From a virus: DNA of 27,446 nucleotides. Positions 8,250-15,094 of this stretch are shown piece by piece. Below the pieces are notes generated by a model. It was not told the DNA's origin. It saw nothing but the letters and a program-made list of their open reading frames with translations, and made no database searches. The position numbers and the translations under genes were made by a program. The DNA is taken from the IMG/VR virus record IMGVR_UViG_3300044630_002989, positions 1-27,446 of that record. One strand, 5' to 3'. Each line of letters starts with the position of its first letter. Position 1 is the stretch's first letter.

Positions 8250-8459
8250 ATGACACAACTAGAAATAGCAGAACACATCGCAAATCGAGGCTCAAAGGCT
8301 TTGGTTGCCATTGAGTCCATCTCAATTCGTATTAGTAAGATACTTCAATCCGAATCCTCGGCAGAGGATAAGGTTGAACGCATCACCCACCTCAACAAGG
8401 ACATCTTTGTTAAAGTGATGGAAGGAACTTCCTCATTCTATAAGATTGAAAAGAAGTAA
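8250..8459 (+). CDS. Small helical protein (69 aa)
   Basis: The start is set at ATG 8250 rather than ATG 8238, because 8238 lies in the -10 box of the predicted promoter and the GNCAGTCTT-ATG context is shared with 14065. The product starts MTQLEIAEHIANRG and is predicted to be two or three amphipathic helices. No family was recognised. It is the first gene of the rightward early-type cluster and could be a small regulator or host-takeover protein. Confidence 0.5.
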   Translation: MTQLEIAEHIANRGSKALVAIESISIRISKILQSESSAEDKVERITHLNKDIFVKVMEGTSSFYKIEKK

Positions 8460-8461
8460 TC

Positions 8462-8572
8462 ATGGAACGCCAAACCATTATGCTTATTGCGCTAGCGTTC
8501 ATCATCGGGATGAATGTTGGTGGTATGATTGCCATCTATCTTATGAAAGATAAACAATCGCTTGACAATTAA
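8462..8572 (+). CDS. Tiny single-pass membrane protein (36 aa)
   Basis: The ATG is 2 nt after the previous stop. The product has one hydrophobic helix (IMLIALAFIIGMNVGGMIAIYL) framed by a charged N-terminus and a KDK C-terminus. It resembles in size and layout the tiny membrane proteins at 15306 and 16150. The -35 box of the next promoter lies inside its last codons. Function is unknown. Confidence 0.5.
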   Translation: MERQTIMLIALAFIIGMNVGGMIAIYLMKDKQSLDN

Positions 8573-8590
8573 GTTAAACTCTATTCTATG
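8562..8590 (+). promoter_or_regulatory. Predicted promoter for 8600 gene
   Basis: TTGACA (8562-8567), 17-nt spacer, TCTATG (8585-8590), then nine bases to ATG 8600. The same -35/-10/ATG geometry occurs at 8250 and 14065. The upstream ATG at 8588 overlaps the -10 and is unlikely to be used. Confidence 0.5.
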
Positions 8591-8599
8591 AATACCACT

Positions 8600-8866
8600 A
8601 TGAAAAAAACTAAAACCAAAAAGACCGCTCTTCCCAAAAACTGGAAGACAATCGTAATGTATCACATTCAAGCAGAGGAGGGCGTTTGGGAAATTGCCAA
8701 AGATACTTTTGGCTATTACGAGCAACCCAAGTGGCATCCAATGTTTAATGATTGGGTTTGCCTTGTTCAACTGATGGAATCTACACCAAGGTTTCGAAAA
8801 GACTTGGGCGGAATCAAGAACTATGATACCTGCGGATACCTCCTCAACTCAAAGGTTGTTGTCTAA
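8600..8866 (+). CDS. Hypothetical protein (88 aa)
   Basis: The start at 8600 (MKKTKTKKTALPKNW) was chosen over ATG 8588 because the promoter geometry places transcription start between the two. The protein has a basic N-terminus and a Trp/Tyr-rich body (EGVWEIAKDTFGYYEQPKW). No recognised domain. It is transcribed from its own predicted promoter and followed by a 47-nt gap with two TTGACA boxes. Confidence 0.5.
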   Translation: MKKTKTKKTALPKNWKTIVMYHIQAEEGVWEIAKDTFGYYEQPKWHPMFNDWVCLVQLMESTPRFRKDLGGIKNYDTCGYLLNSKVVV

Positions 8867-8913
8867 ACATAACGCTTGACATAAGTTGACAATACGCAAT
8901 CGTCAGAGAACAA

Positions 8914-9117
8914 ATGAGCAAACACAAACAGTCAAGGAAACCGATGCCACTACCTTCACGTCCCTTCAAGGACGTGCTTGGTGGGGTGCAGGAACAACTA
9001 GCAAACCAAGACATTAAAGACGCTTACGCGGACTGGCATACAGACCCAGCGGACAGCGGTTGGGATTGGGACGCTCCTTCAGAGCGTGACCAAAGGATGT
9101 GGAAGATTACTGAGTAA
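8914..9117 (+). CDS. Small hydrophilic protein (67 aa)
   Basis: ATG 8914 is preceded by tandem TTGACA boxes at 8876 and 8886 but no good -10 box or Shine-Dalgarno. The protein changes from a basic N-terminus (MSKHKQSRK) to an acidic, Trp-rich C-terminus (DSGWDWDAPSERDQRMW). Unknown function; composition and strand fit a small early phage protein. Confidence 0.5.
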   Translation: MSKHKQSRKPMPLPSRPFKDVLGGVQEQLANQDIKDAYADWHTDPADSGWDWDAPSERDQRMWKITE

Positions 9118-9148
9118 CCGATTGGGTTCACAACCCAAGCGAAAGCAT

Positions 9149-9177
9149 TTGCAATCATTTCATAAACATTTTACATA
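9149..9177 (+). promoter_or_regulatory. Predicted promoter for 9190 gene
   Basis: TTGCAA (9149-9154), 17-nt spacer, TACATA (9172-9177), then 12 nt to ATG 9190. It matches the other predicted sigma70-type promoters, with a leader of only about five bases. Confidence 0.4.
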
Positions 9178-9189
9178 TAACACATCATC

Positions 9190-9402
9190 ATGGATAAAAA
9201 CATTAGAGACACTGAAAAATCAGACGCAATCAAACAGGCTGCGGCAATTCTTGGACGACTTGGCGGCAAGGCTGGAAGAGGCGATAAAAAGCGCCGTCCA
9301 TCTGCCGTCTGTCGAGCAGCGGTTATGAAACGCTGGGAGGCTTACAGAAAGCGCAAGGAGTTGGATAAACAGGCTGGAGATAACACTCCGTCAGCACAGT
9401 AA
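9190..9402 (+). CDS. Small basic protein (70 aa), possible nucleic-acid binder
   Basis: The product is rich in Lys, Arg and Ala (GRLGGKAGRGDKKRRPSAV followed by a helical KRWEAYRKRKE). A basic, Gly-containing patch followed by a helix suggests nucleic-acid binding, but no family was recognised. Its stop overlaps the next start as TAATG. Confidence 0.5.
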   Translation: MDKNIRDTEKSDAIKQAAAILGRLGGKAGRGDKKRRPSAVCRAAVMKRWEAYRKRKELDKQAGDNTPSAQ

Positions 9403-9635
9403 TGGAATCGCTTCAATTGGCGCTAACCATTTGCGCTTGGATTGGCTTTGCCATCTTTAGTCTGTTTGCTTTCATCGGAATGCGATTCACTGGCGTTGCT
9501 TGGAAGTTTGCGGCTGAACTAGCCATCGCAGACTACAAGGCTCGCAAGTTAAGACAGATGAGTCCAGAACTTGCTAAACAGGAAATCGACAAACTCCTTA
9601 AAGAGATTGATAAAGAAGATGCAAAAAAAGGCTGA
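9402..9635 (+). CDS. Single-pass membrane protein with charged tail (77 aa)
   Basis: The N-terminal half is a long hydrophobic stretch (LALTICAWIGFAIFSLFAFIG). It is followed by a charged, helical cytoplasmic-type tail rich in Glu and Lys. The start overlaps the previous stop (TAATG). The topology is typical of tiny phage membrane proteins of unknown role. Confidence 0.5.
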   Translation: MESLQLALTICAWIGFAIFSLFAFIGMRFTGVAWKFAAELAIADYKARKLRQMSPELAKQEIDKLLKEIDKEDAKKG

Positions 9636-9831
9636 TAGAAAACTCTTAATGCAAAAGTGGTACAGGGAAGCATCTTTAAAAAACGAAACAGTTCAATGGG
9701 CGTGTCACCACGCAACAAAAGAAGTTGGTTACAGAGTTAACAAAAACGAAATGCAATACTGGGCTATGAAAAACGGACACCCTTATCTTGACGAAGTCGG
9801 GATGGATGGTATACGTAAGAAGATTACATGA
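9619..9831 (+). CDS. Hypothetical basic protein (70 aa)
   Basis: ATG 9619 was chosen because it follows an AAGAAG purine stretch and overlaps the previous gene by only 17 nt. The longer frame from 9571 would lie almost wholly inside that gene. The body (WYREASLKNETVQWACHHAT) has aromatic and His/Cys residues but no clear metal site. Its stop overlaps the next start as ATGA. Function unknown. Confidence 0.45.
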   Translation: MQKKADRKLLMQKWYREASLKNETVQWACHHATKEVGYRVNKNEMQYWAMKNGHPYLDEVGMDGIRKKIT

Positions 9832-10124
9832 GCGAACAAGAAGAAGAAAGACCAGACAATGGAGCCGATAAGTATTTTATCGGAGGTGGAGAGCACGGCT
9901 TCATTGGAAAAGCCAAGGCTTGTTACATTATTGTATTTGATGATGAGCCTCAGTTAATGAAGTTCTATGACATGATAAAGGTCATGAAGAAGATGCATCC
10001 AGAAATCAAGACGCACGGAGGTCGTGTAAGTAAGTTCGTTGATGACTTCCTTGTTGGTAAAGAAGAGATTCTAGTCGAATCAAGAAAGCGTTCTAAATAT
10101 AAAAAAGACGAACCACTCCAGTGA
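9828..10124 (+). CDS. Hypothetical protein (98 aa)
   Basis: It starts ATGA-overlapped with the previous gene, and its stop is overlapped by the next GTG. It has an acidic N-terminus, a hydrophobic core strand (ACYIIVFDDEPQLMKFYDMI) and a basic C-terminus (ESRKRSKYKKDE). The pattern suggests a compact alpha/beta domain. No family was recognised. Confidence 0.5.
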   Translation: MSEQEEERPDNGADKYFIGGGEHGFIGKAKACYIIVFDDEPQLMKFYDMIKVMKKMHPEIKTHGGRVSKFVDDFLVGKEEILVESRKRSKYKKDEPLQ

Positions 10125-10507
10125 GTAAAGTCATATCAGATATAGATGGAACGATTATAAACTTTGGTAAACCAATCAAGGCTACCTGTGATTGGCTGAA
10201 AAAGATGAAGAGTGAAGGAAGAGACATCGTCTACCTCACAAACAGGTCTGAGTCAGAGCGCGCCACCACGATTAAACAACTTAAAGAGATAAACGTTCCG
10301 TTCTCTGGAACAAAGAGTTTAATAATGAATGATACTGGCGAAGACGCACCAATATTTAAATCAGAAGTAATTCAAGAGATGATTGATGACGGGGAAGATA
10401 TTTACGCGTTTATGGACGACAGAGTTGACACAAGAGCCGCTGTTCGTAAGATTGATAAAAAGATTCTCGTATTAGACCCAGCAATTAAAATCGAAAAAAA
10501 CAAATAA
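10121..10507 (+). CDS. HAD-superfamily phosphatase (PNKP/5'-nucleotidase-like)
   Basis: This 128-residue HAD phosphohydrolase starts with GTG 10121, overlapping the preceding stop. Motif I is DIDGT (Asp7 nucleophile, Asp9 acid/base), motif II is YLTNRS (Thr40), Lys80 can serve as motif III, and motif IV is MDDRVDTR (Asp99, Asp100). The spacing fits a capless HAD related to the 3'-phosphatase domain of polynucleotide kinase or small nucleotidases. Likely substrates are nucleotide or nucleic-acid 3'-phosphates, but specificity cannot be read from sequence. Confidence 0.8.
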   Translation: MSKVISDIDGTIINFGKPIKATCDWLKKMKSEGRDIVYLTNRSESERATTIKQLKEINVPFSGTKSLIMNDTGEDAPIFKSEVIQEMIDDGEDIYAFMDDRVDTRAAVRKIDKKILVLDPAIKIEKNK

Positions 10508-10510
10508 CAA

Positions 10511-10732
10511 ATGTACAACGAACGAAAAACCAGTGGCATGACGCTGCTGATGCACATTAGCCGTGCACGTGGTAGACTTAAGAAAAGAAACCCAAACGGA
10601 ATTGTTGGAGTTACCGTTGGACAGGCTGAACAAATTATTGCCGAGTTCAAGGATATGAAAGCACAGAGAGACGAGGCTATGCGAATCCTTGGTCTTCGCT
10701 CATTGCCAAACGGTTCTGCTTATCAGAAATGA
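10511..10732 (+). CDS. Small helical protein (73 aa)
   Basis: It lies between the HAD phosphatase and the PAPS-reductase-like gene, overlapping the latter as ATGA. It has a basic central part (ISRARGRLKKRNPNGIVGV) and a helix with AEQIIAEFKDMKAQRDEAM. It may bind nucleic acid or partner the following enzyme. No family was recognised. Confidence 0.5.
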   Translation: MYNERKTSGMTLLMHISRARGRLKKRNPNGIVGVTVGQAEQIIAEFKDMKAQRDEAMRILGLRSLPNGSAYQK

Positions 10733-11820
10733 GCAAGTACAAGAACCACATTGGTAAAAACGTTTACGATGCTGCAAAGGAGCGCATGCATCATATCTAC
10801 GACATCCATGACTCCGTCATGGTGTTGTTCTCTGGTGGCAAAGATTCACAGGTTGTCTTACATCTAGCATGGGAGGTTGCTCAAGAGCGCGGACTTAAAC
10901 AGGTTAATGTCGTCTACCAGCATGATGAGTTTGTTATGAAGTCTATATTAGACCTTGTAAGAAACTATGCTAGCATGCCTTGGGTTAAGATGCATCACCT
11001 TGTACTTCCAAAGATTGGCGTAAGATATGTATTCAACAAGCCAGTCCAGTACAAGCAATGGGACTACAAGAACAGGGAGATTTATATGCCGATACCAGAG
11101 TACGCCATCAGACCCCCAGCGGATATGTGGGAAAACTTCTGGGGTGCAGAGGAGATAGAAAGTTTCCAGTGTGGGTTATTTGAAGGCAAGGTTGCTCAAG
11201 TAAACGGAATCCGTGCATCCGAAAGCCGCTACCGTTGGCGAGCATCAGTTAACAAACTAATCGAGAACTACATCAACTACTCTATATCGGATAAGGCTGC
11301 TACGTTATGTAAGCCAATCTTCGACTGGGAGGAGAAGGATGTGTTTAAGTATCTATACGACAACAAGTTACAGTACTGCAAGTTGTATGATTGGCAGTTC
11401 TTTGCGAAGATGGGTTTAAGAACCAGTCAGCCACTCCACCCAGACAAGATTAAAGAATTAAAGAAACTGAGGCAACTAGACCCACAGTTCTACGACAGAC
11501 TGTTGGCTATCTTCCCAGACCAAGAAATACATGACAGATACTCTGAGGACAGGGACGACGAGAAGATAATCAACACTTACTGCAACGAAGGACTTGTCGG
11601 AGTCTTGAAGTATATCCAAGACTACATTCTTGACAAAGACCTCCAAGCAATGGCATTGTCTCGTGTGTATCAACTCCAACAACTAATGGAGTCTGATAGA
11701 AACAAAGCAATGAACAACTATCCAGTTAAATATATATTGAAGTACTTCATGAGAGGGCAGTTTGGAAAACTGCTTCTTCCGAACAGAACAGGTCACAAAG
11801 AGTGGAAAAATTTAACATGA
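10729..11820 (+). CDS. PAPS-reductase/PP-loop family protein, IbrA-like
   Basis: This 363-residue protein carries a PP-loop SGGKDS at 35-40, the nucleotide-binding signature of adenine-nucleotide alpha-hydrolases (PAPS reductase, DndC, IbrA). Downstream are VVYQHDEF, an RASESRYRWR segment, and a helical C-terminal region beyond 200 (KPIFDWEEKDVFKYL). That architecture matches the phage and plasmid IbrA-type branch (PAPS reductase domain plus a DUF3440-like region) rather than metabolic CysH. The next gene, overlapping as ATGA, is ParB-like, and this pairing is known as IbrA-IbrB. Chemistry in phages is unproven. Roles in regulation or sulfur-based DNA modification are possible. Confidence 0.85.
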   Translation: MSKYKNHIGKNVYDAAKERMHHIYDIHDSVMVLFSGGKDSQVVLHLAWEVAQERGLKQVNVVYQHDEFVMKSILDLVRNYASMPWVKMHHLVLPKIGVRYVFNKPVQYKQWDYKNREIYMPIPEYAIRPPADMWENFWGAEEIESFQCGLFEGKVAQVNGIRASESRYRWRASVNKLIENYINYSISDKAATLCKPIFDWEEKDVFKYLYDNKLQYCKLYDWQFFAKMGLRTSQPLHPDKIKELKKLRQLDPQFYDRLLAIFPDQEIHDRYSEDRDDEKIINTYCNEGLVGVLKYIQDYILDKDLQAMALSRVYQLQQLMESDRNKAMNNYPVKYILKYFMRGQFGKLLLPNRTGHKEWKNLT

Positions 11821-12488
11821 ACGAAAAGAAACTAGAACCAATAGAAGACATTCAATGGATACACGTTGATGACTTAAAGGCTAATCACTATAATCCAAAC
11901 AGGGTGATGAACGCTGAGATGAATCTCATTGAGCGTTCCATTCTGAAGACTGGATGGATTCAGCCAATTCTTGTAAACAAGAACAGAATCATTATTGATG
12001 GGTTCCACAGATGGACTCTATCGCGCTTGTCTACTCAGTTTAAAGAACGTTACCAAGGCAAGGTTCCCTGTGCTGTCTTAGACGTATCAGACGCAGAGGC
12101 TATGATTATTACCGTTCGAATCAATCGTGCAAAAGGAACGCATCTGGCGTTCCGTATGGCTGATTACGTTAAGGAAATTGTTGAGAAACATAAAGTTCCC
12201 ATTGACCAACTTGCTCGTGATATTGGAGCAACACTAGATGAGGTTCAGTTGTTAATGCAGAACGACGTGTTTGCCGCCAAGGACATTGAGAACTGGACGT
12301 ACAGCGAGGCTTGGGTTCCCGCTGAAAGCGGAAGAACACATATGCCAACACTATTTGACATGATTGACGGTAAAGAGGTTATTGAAAATAAAGAAGATGC
12401 ATCTGGTCATTTCAATGATGTGCCAGAAGAAGAAAGAATATTTATCAAGGAACGTCGCCGTCGTCGCATGAAAAAGAAACTTCAATAA
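11817..12488 (+). CDS. ParB/Srx-fold protein, IbrB-like
   Basis: The start is placed at ATG 11817, overlapping the upstream stop as ATGA; a GTG at 11802 is an alternative. The N-terminal 100 residues have the ParB signature in order: NPNRV (26-30), GWIQPILV (46-53) and IIDGFHRW (59-66), followed by a helical region and a very basic end (ERRRRRMKKK). ParB/Srx domains bind or hydrolyse nucleotides (CTP in ParB). In IbrB-type proteins they act with the adjacent PAPS-reductase-like protein. Plasmid partition is unlikely here, as no ParA gene is present. Confidence 0.82.
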   Translation: MNEKKLEPIEDIQWIHVDDLKANHYNPNRVMNAEMNLIERSILKTGWIQPILVNKNRIIIDGFHRWTLSRLSTQFKERYQGKVPCAVLDVSDAEAMIITVRINRAKGTHLAFRMADYVKEIVEKHKVPIDQLARDIGATLDEVQLLMQNDVFAAKDIENWTYSEAWVPAESGRTHMPTLFDMIDGKEVIENKEDASGHFNDVPEEERIFIKERRRRRMKKKLQ

Positions 12489-12868
12489 TGGAAACACACC
12501 CAAACATCGACCCGTTAAAGATTGCTGGAAAAGTAATCGGACTTCACCCAGACGTATCTAAAAGATACAAGATAGAGGTGTTCTCTGTCCCAGAGGTGCT
12601 TAGTTACATTGACGAAACGAGTGGAGACGAGATGAAAAGGATTGGATACGTGTGCAGGTATTCAGTTAAGTTTAACTTTAAAGGTGCTGGAAGGAAAGTG
12701 GTCTCTTATAAAATCAACTCAATGGAAGTTGAGTCAGCAATAAACCCAGAGATAAAACTTGCTAAGACAATAACAACTTGGTTAGAAACCAGAGCCGAAA
12801 CCATCCTTGCCGAGAACTTATACGATATTATTATGTCATGGGGAGATAAGAACCAAAATGACAACTAA
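12488..12868 (+). CDS. Hypothetical protein (126 aa)
   Basis: It starts as TAATG on the ParB-like gene. The middle is strand-rich (KRIGYVCRYSVKFNFKGAG), and the C-terminal half is helical (TWLETRAETILAENLYDII). No family or catalytic motif was recognised. Translational coupling with the IbrA/IbrB-like pair suggests possible involvement in the same process. Confidence 0.55.
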   Translation: METHPNIDPLKIAGKVIGLHPDVSKRYKIEVFSVPEVLSYIDETSGDEMKRIGYVCRYSVKFNFKGAGRKVVSYKINSMEVESAINPEIKLAKTITTWLETRAETILAENLYDIIMSWGDKNQNDN

Positions 12869-13070
12869 GGTTGTCAGAACCCATGAGTGCGTTGCCTGTG
12901 GCGCATTGTTCAAAGCCGATAAGAACACTTCATCTACAAGGTGGAAGATTGTTCTCAAGCCACCCCTGTACTTCAAAACTTGGGGAAGGATACATAAGTT
13001 TAAATGTACTTCGTGTGGTCAAGCCCATGAGTTTCAAGAAATGACCCTTTCTAATCCAAGAAAGAAATGA
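12858..13070 (+). CDS. Small zinc-ribbon protein (70 aa)
   Basis: ATG 12858 (MTTKVV) is preferred to the longer frame from 12807, limiting overlap with the previous gene to 11 nt. It has HECVAC near the N-terminus and KCTSC about 40 residues later, making a four-cysteine zinc ribbon. A basic patch lies between them. It likely binds nucleic acid or another protein. Its stop overlaps the next start as ATGA. Confidence 0.6.
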   Translation: MTTKVVRTHECVACGALFKADKNTSSTRWKIVLKPPLYFKTWGRIHKFKCTSCGQAHEFQEMTLSNPRKK

Positions 13071-13402
13071 GTTACAGGGGTGATATAGAAAAGGCTATCT
13101 TTAACGCAGACAAGGCAATGGCTTGTGTACGGAGGCTTGTATCGAAGATGGACTGCAAGCCATACGAAGACTTTGTTCTTCTTGACGAGGCAACGTTTGG
13201 CATTATGTATTGCAACAGTTCGTTGAACAGGCTAATCGTTGACATTGAAATAAGACAGGGCACCAACTCAAACAAAACCGATGAAAAGCCCCAAAGTCAT
13301 AAAAAGAAAAAACCTCAAGTACGGGGGCGTTCCAGTCTGGGGAACAGCAAAGTTCTCAAGAAACCCAATCATCGAACTGGATTCAAAACTAAAAGGGTTT
13401 GA
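13067..13402 (+). CDS. Hypothetical protein with overprinted basic tail (111 aa)
   Basis: The first 70 residues look like a normal folded helical domain (IEKAIFNADKAMACVRRLV). After 13281 the frame continues over the next gene and becomes a low-complexity Lys/Arg/Ser tail. This tail is probably tolerated or adapted as a nucleic-acid-binding extension. It overlaps the HEXXH gene by 122 nt. Function unknown. Confidence 0.5.
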   Translation: MSYRGDIEKAIFNADKAMACVRRLVSKMDCKPYEDFVLLDEATFGIMYCNSSLNRLIVDIEIRQGTNSNKTDEKPQSHKKKKPQVRGRSSLGNSKVLKKPNHRTGFKTKRV

Positions 13403-13535
13403 GCATTTAACTATTTTATGTCACGAAGCACTACACCTCGCATACGGAAAAATGCCAGAAGCGGAAATAAGACAGGGAGCAAAACTAATGGCAGCAACAA
13501 TCTGGAGCCAAAACTACCGAAGGTTCGAAAGGTAA
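13281..13535 (+). CDS. Minimal HEXXH metalloprotein (84 aa)
   Basis: The HEALH motif (His48, Glu49, His52) is preceded by the hydrophobic HLTIL, and Glu60 and Glu62 lie 8-10 residues after His52. This is the helix of a zinc metallopeptidase (SprT/zincin-like). At 84 residues it is far shorter than typical proteases, so it may be a minimal metalloprotein. It overlaps the upstream frame by 122 nt and the downstream frame by 118 nt, so most of the gene is overprinted. Confidence 0.6.
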   Translation: MKSPKVIKRKNLKYGGVPVWGTAKFSRNPIIELDSKLKGFEHLTILCHEALHLAYGKMPEAEIRQGAKLMAATIWSQNYRRFER

Positions 13536-13819
13536 AGAAGTACAAGGAGTGCGGATACATTCTTGATATCCTTGACGCAGCAAGAGAAGACGCAATTAGA
13601 CTTGAGCCAAGGCAAACGTTTGACGATGCCATCGTAGCCATAGATACCAATGGCGTACTCGTATATTCAGCAAGACTAGCATTGCAAGCCCTTGTCCGTC
13701 ATGAAGGCATGAACATAGATGATGCAGATGAATGGTTCCAGTACAACACACTAAGAGCAATAGAATATGTCCCGAAAGAAACAAGACCCATCTTCCTCCT
13801 CGAAGAAAGAGATACTTGA
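13418..13819 (+). CDS. Hypothetical protein with overprinted basic N-terminus (133 aa)
   Basis: The only ATG that precedes the folded part lies at 13418, inside the HEXXH gene. Residues 1-39 are basic and low-complexity, encoded by overlapping DNA, while 45-133 look like a helical globular domain (DILDAAREDAIRLEP; LALQALVRHEGMNIDDADEWF). No ATG, GTG or TTG closer to the folded part was seen. Function unknown. Confidence 0.5.
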   Translation: MSRSTTPRIRKNARSGNKTGSKTNGSNNLEPKLPKVRKVKKYKECGYILDILDAAREDAIRLEPRQTFDDAIVAIDTNGVLVYSARLALQALVRHEGMNIDDADEWFQYNTLRAIEYVPKETRPIFLLEERDT

Positions 13820-14030
13820 GGTATCGCAGTACGATTGCGACACAAGGTTTCTTGTGACATCAGAAACAAGGGAAGACCAAGTACATCTTGTAGACCTTGA
13901 TTGTGAACGCGGAGCAGAATGCTCCTGCGAAGACTGGGAGTTTCGAAACAAGGATTGGGTGCTTGGTAAGTGGAGATACACCTGCAAACATATTAACGCT
14001 GTAAGAAAGAAAATGGATGGATTTGCTTGA
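13767..14030 (+). CDS. Small SWIM zinc-finger protein (87 aa)
   Basis: The SWIM pattern CxC-x18-CxH is visible as CSC (52-54) and CKH (73-75), with hydrophobic residues around it (DWEF; GKWRYTCKHINAV). SWIM domains bind DNA or proteins and occur in MULE transposases, MEKK1 and bacterial SNF2 helicases. A stand-alone 87-residue version is unusual. The N-terminus is Ser/Lys-rich. It overlaps the upstream gene by 53 nt. Its stop overlaps the next -35 box. Confidence 0.75.
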   Translation: MSRKKQDPSSSSKKEILEVSQYDCDTRFLVTSETREDQVHLVDLDCERGAECSCEDWEFRNKDWVLGKWRYTCKHINAVRKKMDGFA

Positions 14031-14055
14031 CAGAGCAACGAGACCCATTTGAATA
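14027..14055 (+). promoter_or_regulatory. Predicted promoter for 14065 gene
   Basis: TTGACA (14027-14032), 17-nt spacer, TGAATA (14050-14055), GACAGTCTT, then ATG 14065. The -35 overlaps the SWIM gene stop. The initially transcribed bases match the promoter of 8250. Confidence 0.55.
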
Positions 14056-14064
14056 GACAGTCTT

Positions 14065-14532
14065 ATGAACAATCACGATATCACACTTACACGCATTAAC
14101 CTGCAACTTGGAATGTCCGAAGAGACTTACTGTTTCAAGGCTAACCTGTTAATCGACGGCAAGAAGGTCGCCACGGTCTCTAACAACGGCAAGGGCGAGT
14201 CTACACGCTTTGGTTGGGATAGTCCCGAGTACAGGGAGAAGTTCCAGCAGGACGAGTCTCAGATTGAAGACGTAATCATAAAGCATCTTTCGCAGTCAGC
14301 CATTGAAAAGGATAAGGCAAACTCAGTTCGTCGTATCAAGCGTTACTTCCAAAGCGGTCTTTACTTTGCCAAGGTTGGAGTGGACGACAAGTGGTATGGT
14401 TATTTAAAACTAAAAACGGAAGAAGACTTTAAGGCAGCCCGTGAAAAGTTATCTAAGGTTAGCGGAGTGGATAAGGTTTTAAACGATATCCCCATCGAAG
14501 AAGCACTGCCTTACTTTATTAAATTTGAATAA
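14065..14532 (+). CDS. Hypothetical protein (155 aa)
   Basis: It starts 9 nt after the predicted -10 box, giving a near-leaderless transcript. The N-terminal 60 residues are strand-rich (ITLTRINLQLG; FKANLLIDGKKVATV) and the C-terminal 95 are helical and charged (EEDFKAAREKLSKVSGVDKVL). No recognised motif. It begins a new transcription unit, so it may be expressed early and strongly. Confidence 0.55.
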   Translation: MNNHDITLTRINLQLGMSEETYCFKANLLIDGKKVATVSNNGKGESTRFGWDSPEYREKFQQDESQIEDVIIKHLSQSAIEKDKANSVRRIKRYFQSGLYFAKVGVDDKWYGYLKLKTEEDFKAAREKLSKVSGVDKVLNDIPIEEALPYFIKFE

Positions 14533-14534
14533 CA

Positions 14535-14708
14535 ATGGACCTCCACAATCACAAACGCAGATTCTTTAAGTTGAGTCGTGCCGAACTATCAATTCACATC
14601 ACGAACGCTGTTGCCGCTGGCAACAAGCCACTTGCAGAAGCATTGCAGGAGGTCTATACCATTAAGCGATTAAAGAACCAAGAGGCACGACGACGCTTTA
14701 ATTCTTAA
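14535..14708 (+). CDS. Small basic helical protein (57 aa)
   Basis: ATG 14535 lies 2 nt after the previous stop, and its own stop overlaps the next start as TAATG. The product (MDLHNHKRRFFKLSRAELSI start) is basic and helical, ending NQEARRRFNS. It is a likely translated small gene in a coupled series. No family was recognised. Confidence 0.5.
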   Translation: MDLHNHKRRFFKLSRAELSIHITNAVAAGNKPLAEALQEVYTIKRLKNQEARRRFNS

Positions 14709-15034
14709 TGAAACGGGGAACACTTACAGTTCATCAAGCAGTCGTGAGCGCAAACGGATGCGAATACCGTTGTGACTTTGATGTATTCTTTGAGGCATCA
14801 AAGATAGACGCAAAGTTATATGACGCAAATGGACTTGATACTCCAGACGATGGAAGCGATGAAATCGCTTTCTTGTTCGTAACGGTCACAAGTGCTGTAA
14901 ACGAATCTAATTCCGAGCAAGTAAGACTAACAATTGATGAGTCTATAAACTTAGACGAGGCACTGATTGACTTCTGCTACGAGAGTCACGACATTCAAAT
15001 CGAAGCGTTCAAGCAATGGAATAACGCAGAATAA
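14708..15034 (+). CDS. Hypothetical acidic protein (108 aa)
   Basis: It overlaps the previous stop (TAATG). The sequence is acidic and strand-rich (GCEYRCDFDVFFEASKIDA; DDGSDEIAFLFVTVTSAV) with a helical C-terminus. Acidic small phage proteins are sometimes DNA mimics, but nothing specific supports that here. Confidence 0.5.
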   Translation: MKRGTLTVHQAVVSANGCEYRCDFDVFFEASKIDAKLYDANGLDTPDDGSDEIAFLFVTVTSAVNESNSEQVRLTIDESINLDEALIDFCYESHDIQIEAFKQWNNAE

Positions 15035-15047
15035 CTCATAATCACTC

Positions 15048-15076
15048 TTGACTTCCTTAAAAAACCTGCTTTAATA
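15048..15076 (+). promoter_or_regulatory. Predicted promoter for the histone-fold gene
   Basis: TTGACT (15048-15053), 17-nt spacer, TTAATA (15071-15076), with 18 nt to ATG 15095. The -10 is identical to that of the promoter at 16116. The short leader CTTCACACCACAAAT has no Shine-Dalgarno. Confidence 0.55.
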
Positions 15077-15094
15077 AAACTTCACACCACAAAT

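Noticed and set aside
9086-9328. 80-codon forward frame overlapping 9190-9402
   Set aside because: It starts inside the 8914 gene, overlaps the better-supported 9190 gene and promoter, and has no coupling or recognisable domain.
11817-12488. Plasmid partition ParB
   Set aside because: No ParA partner or parS-like repeats. Coupling to the PAPS-reductase gene indicates the IbrB-like type instead.
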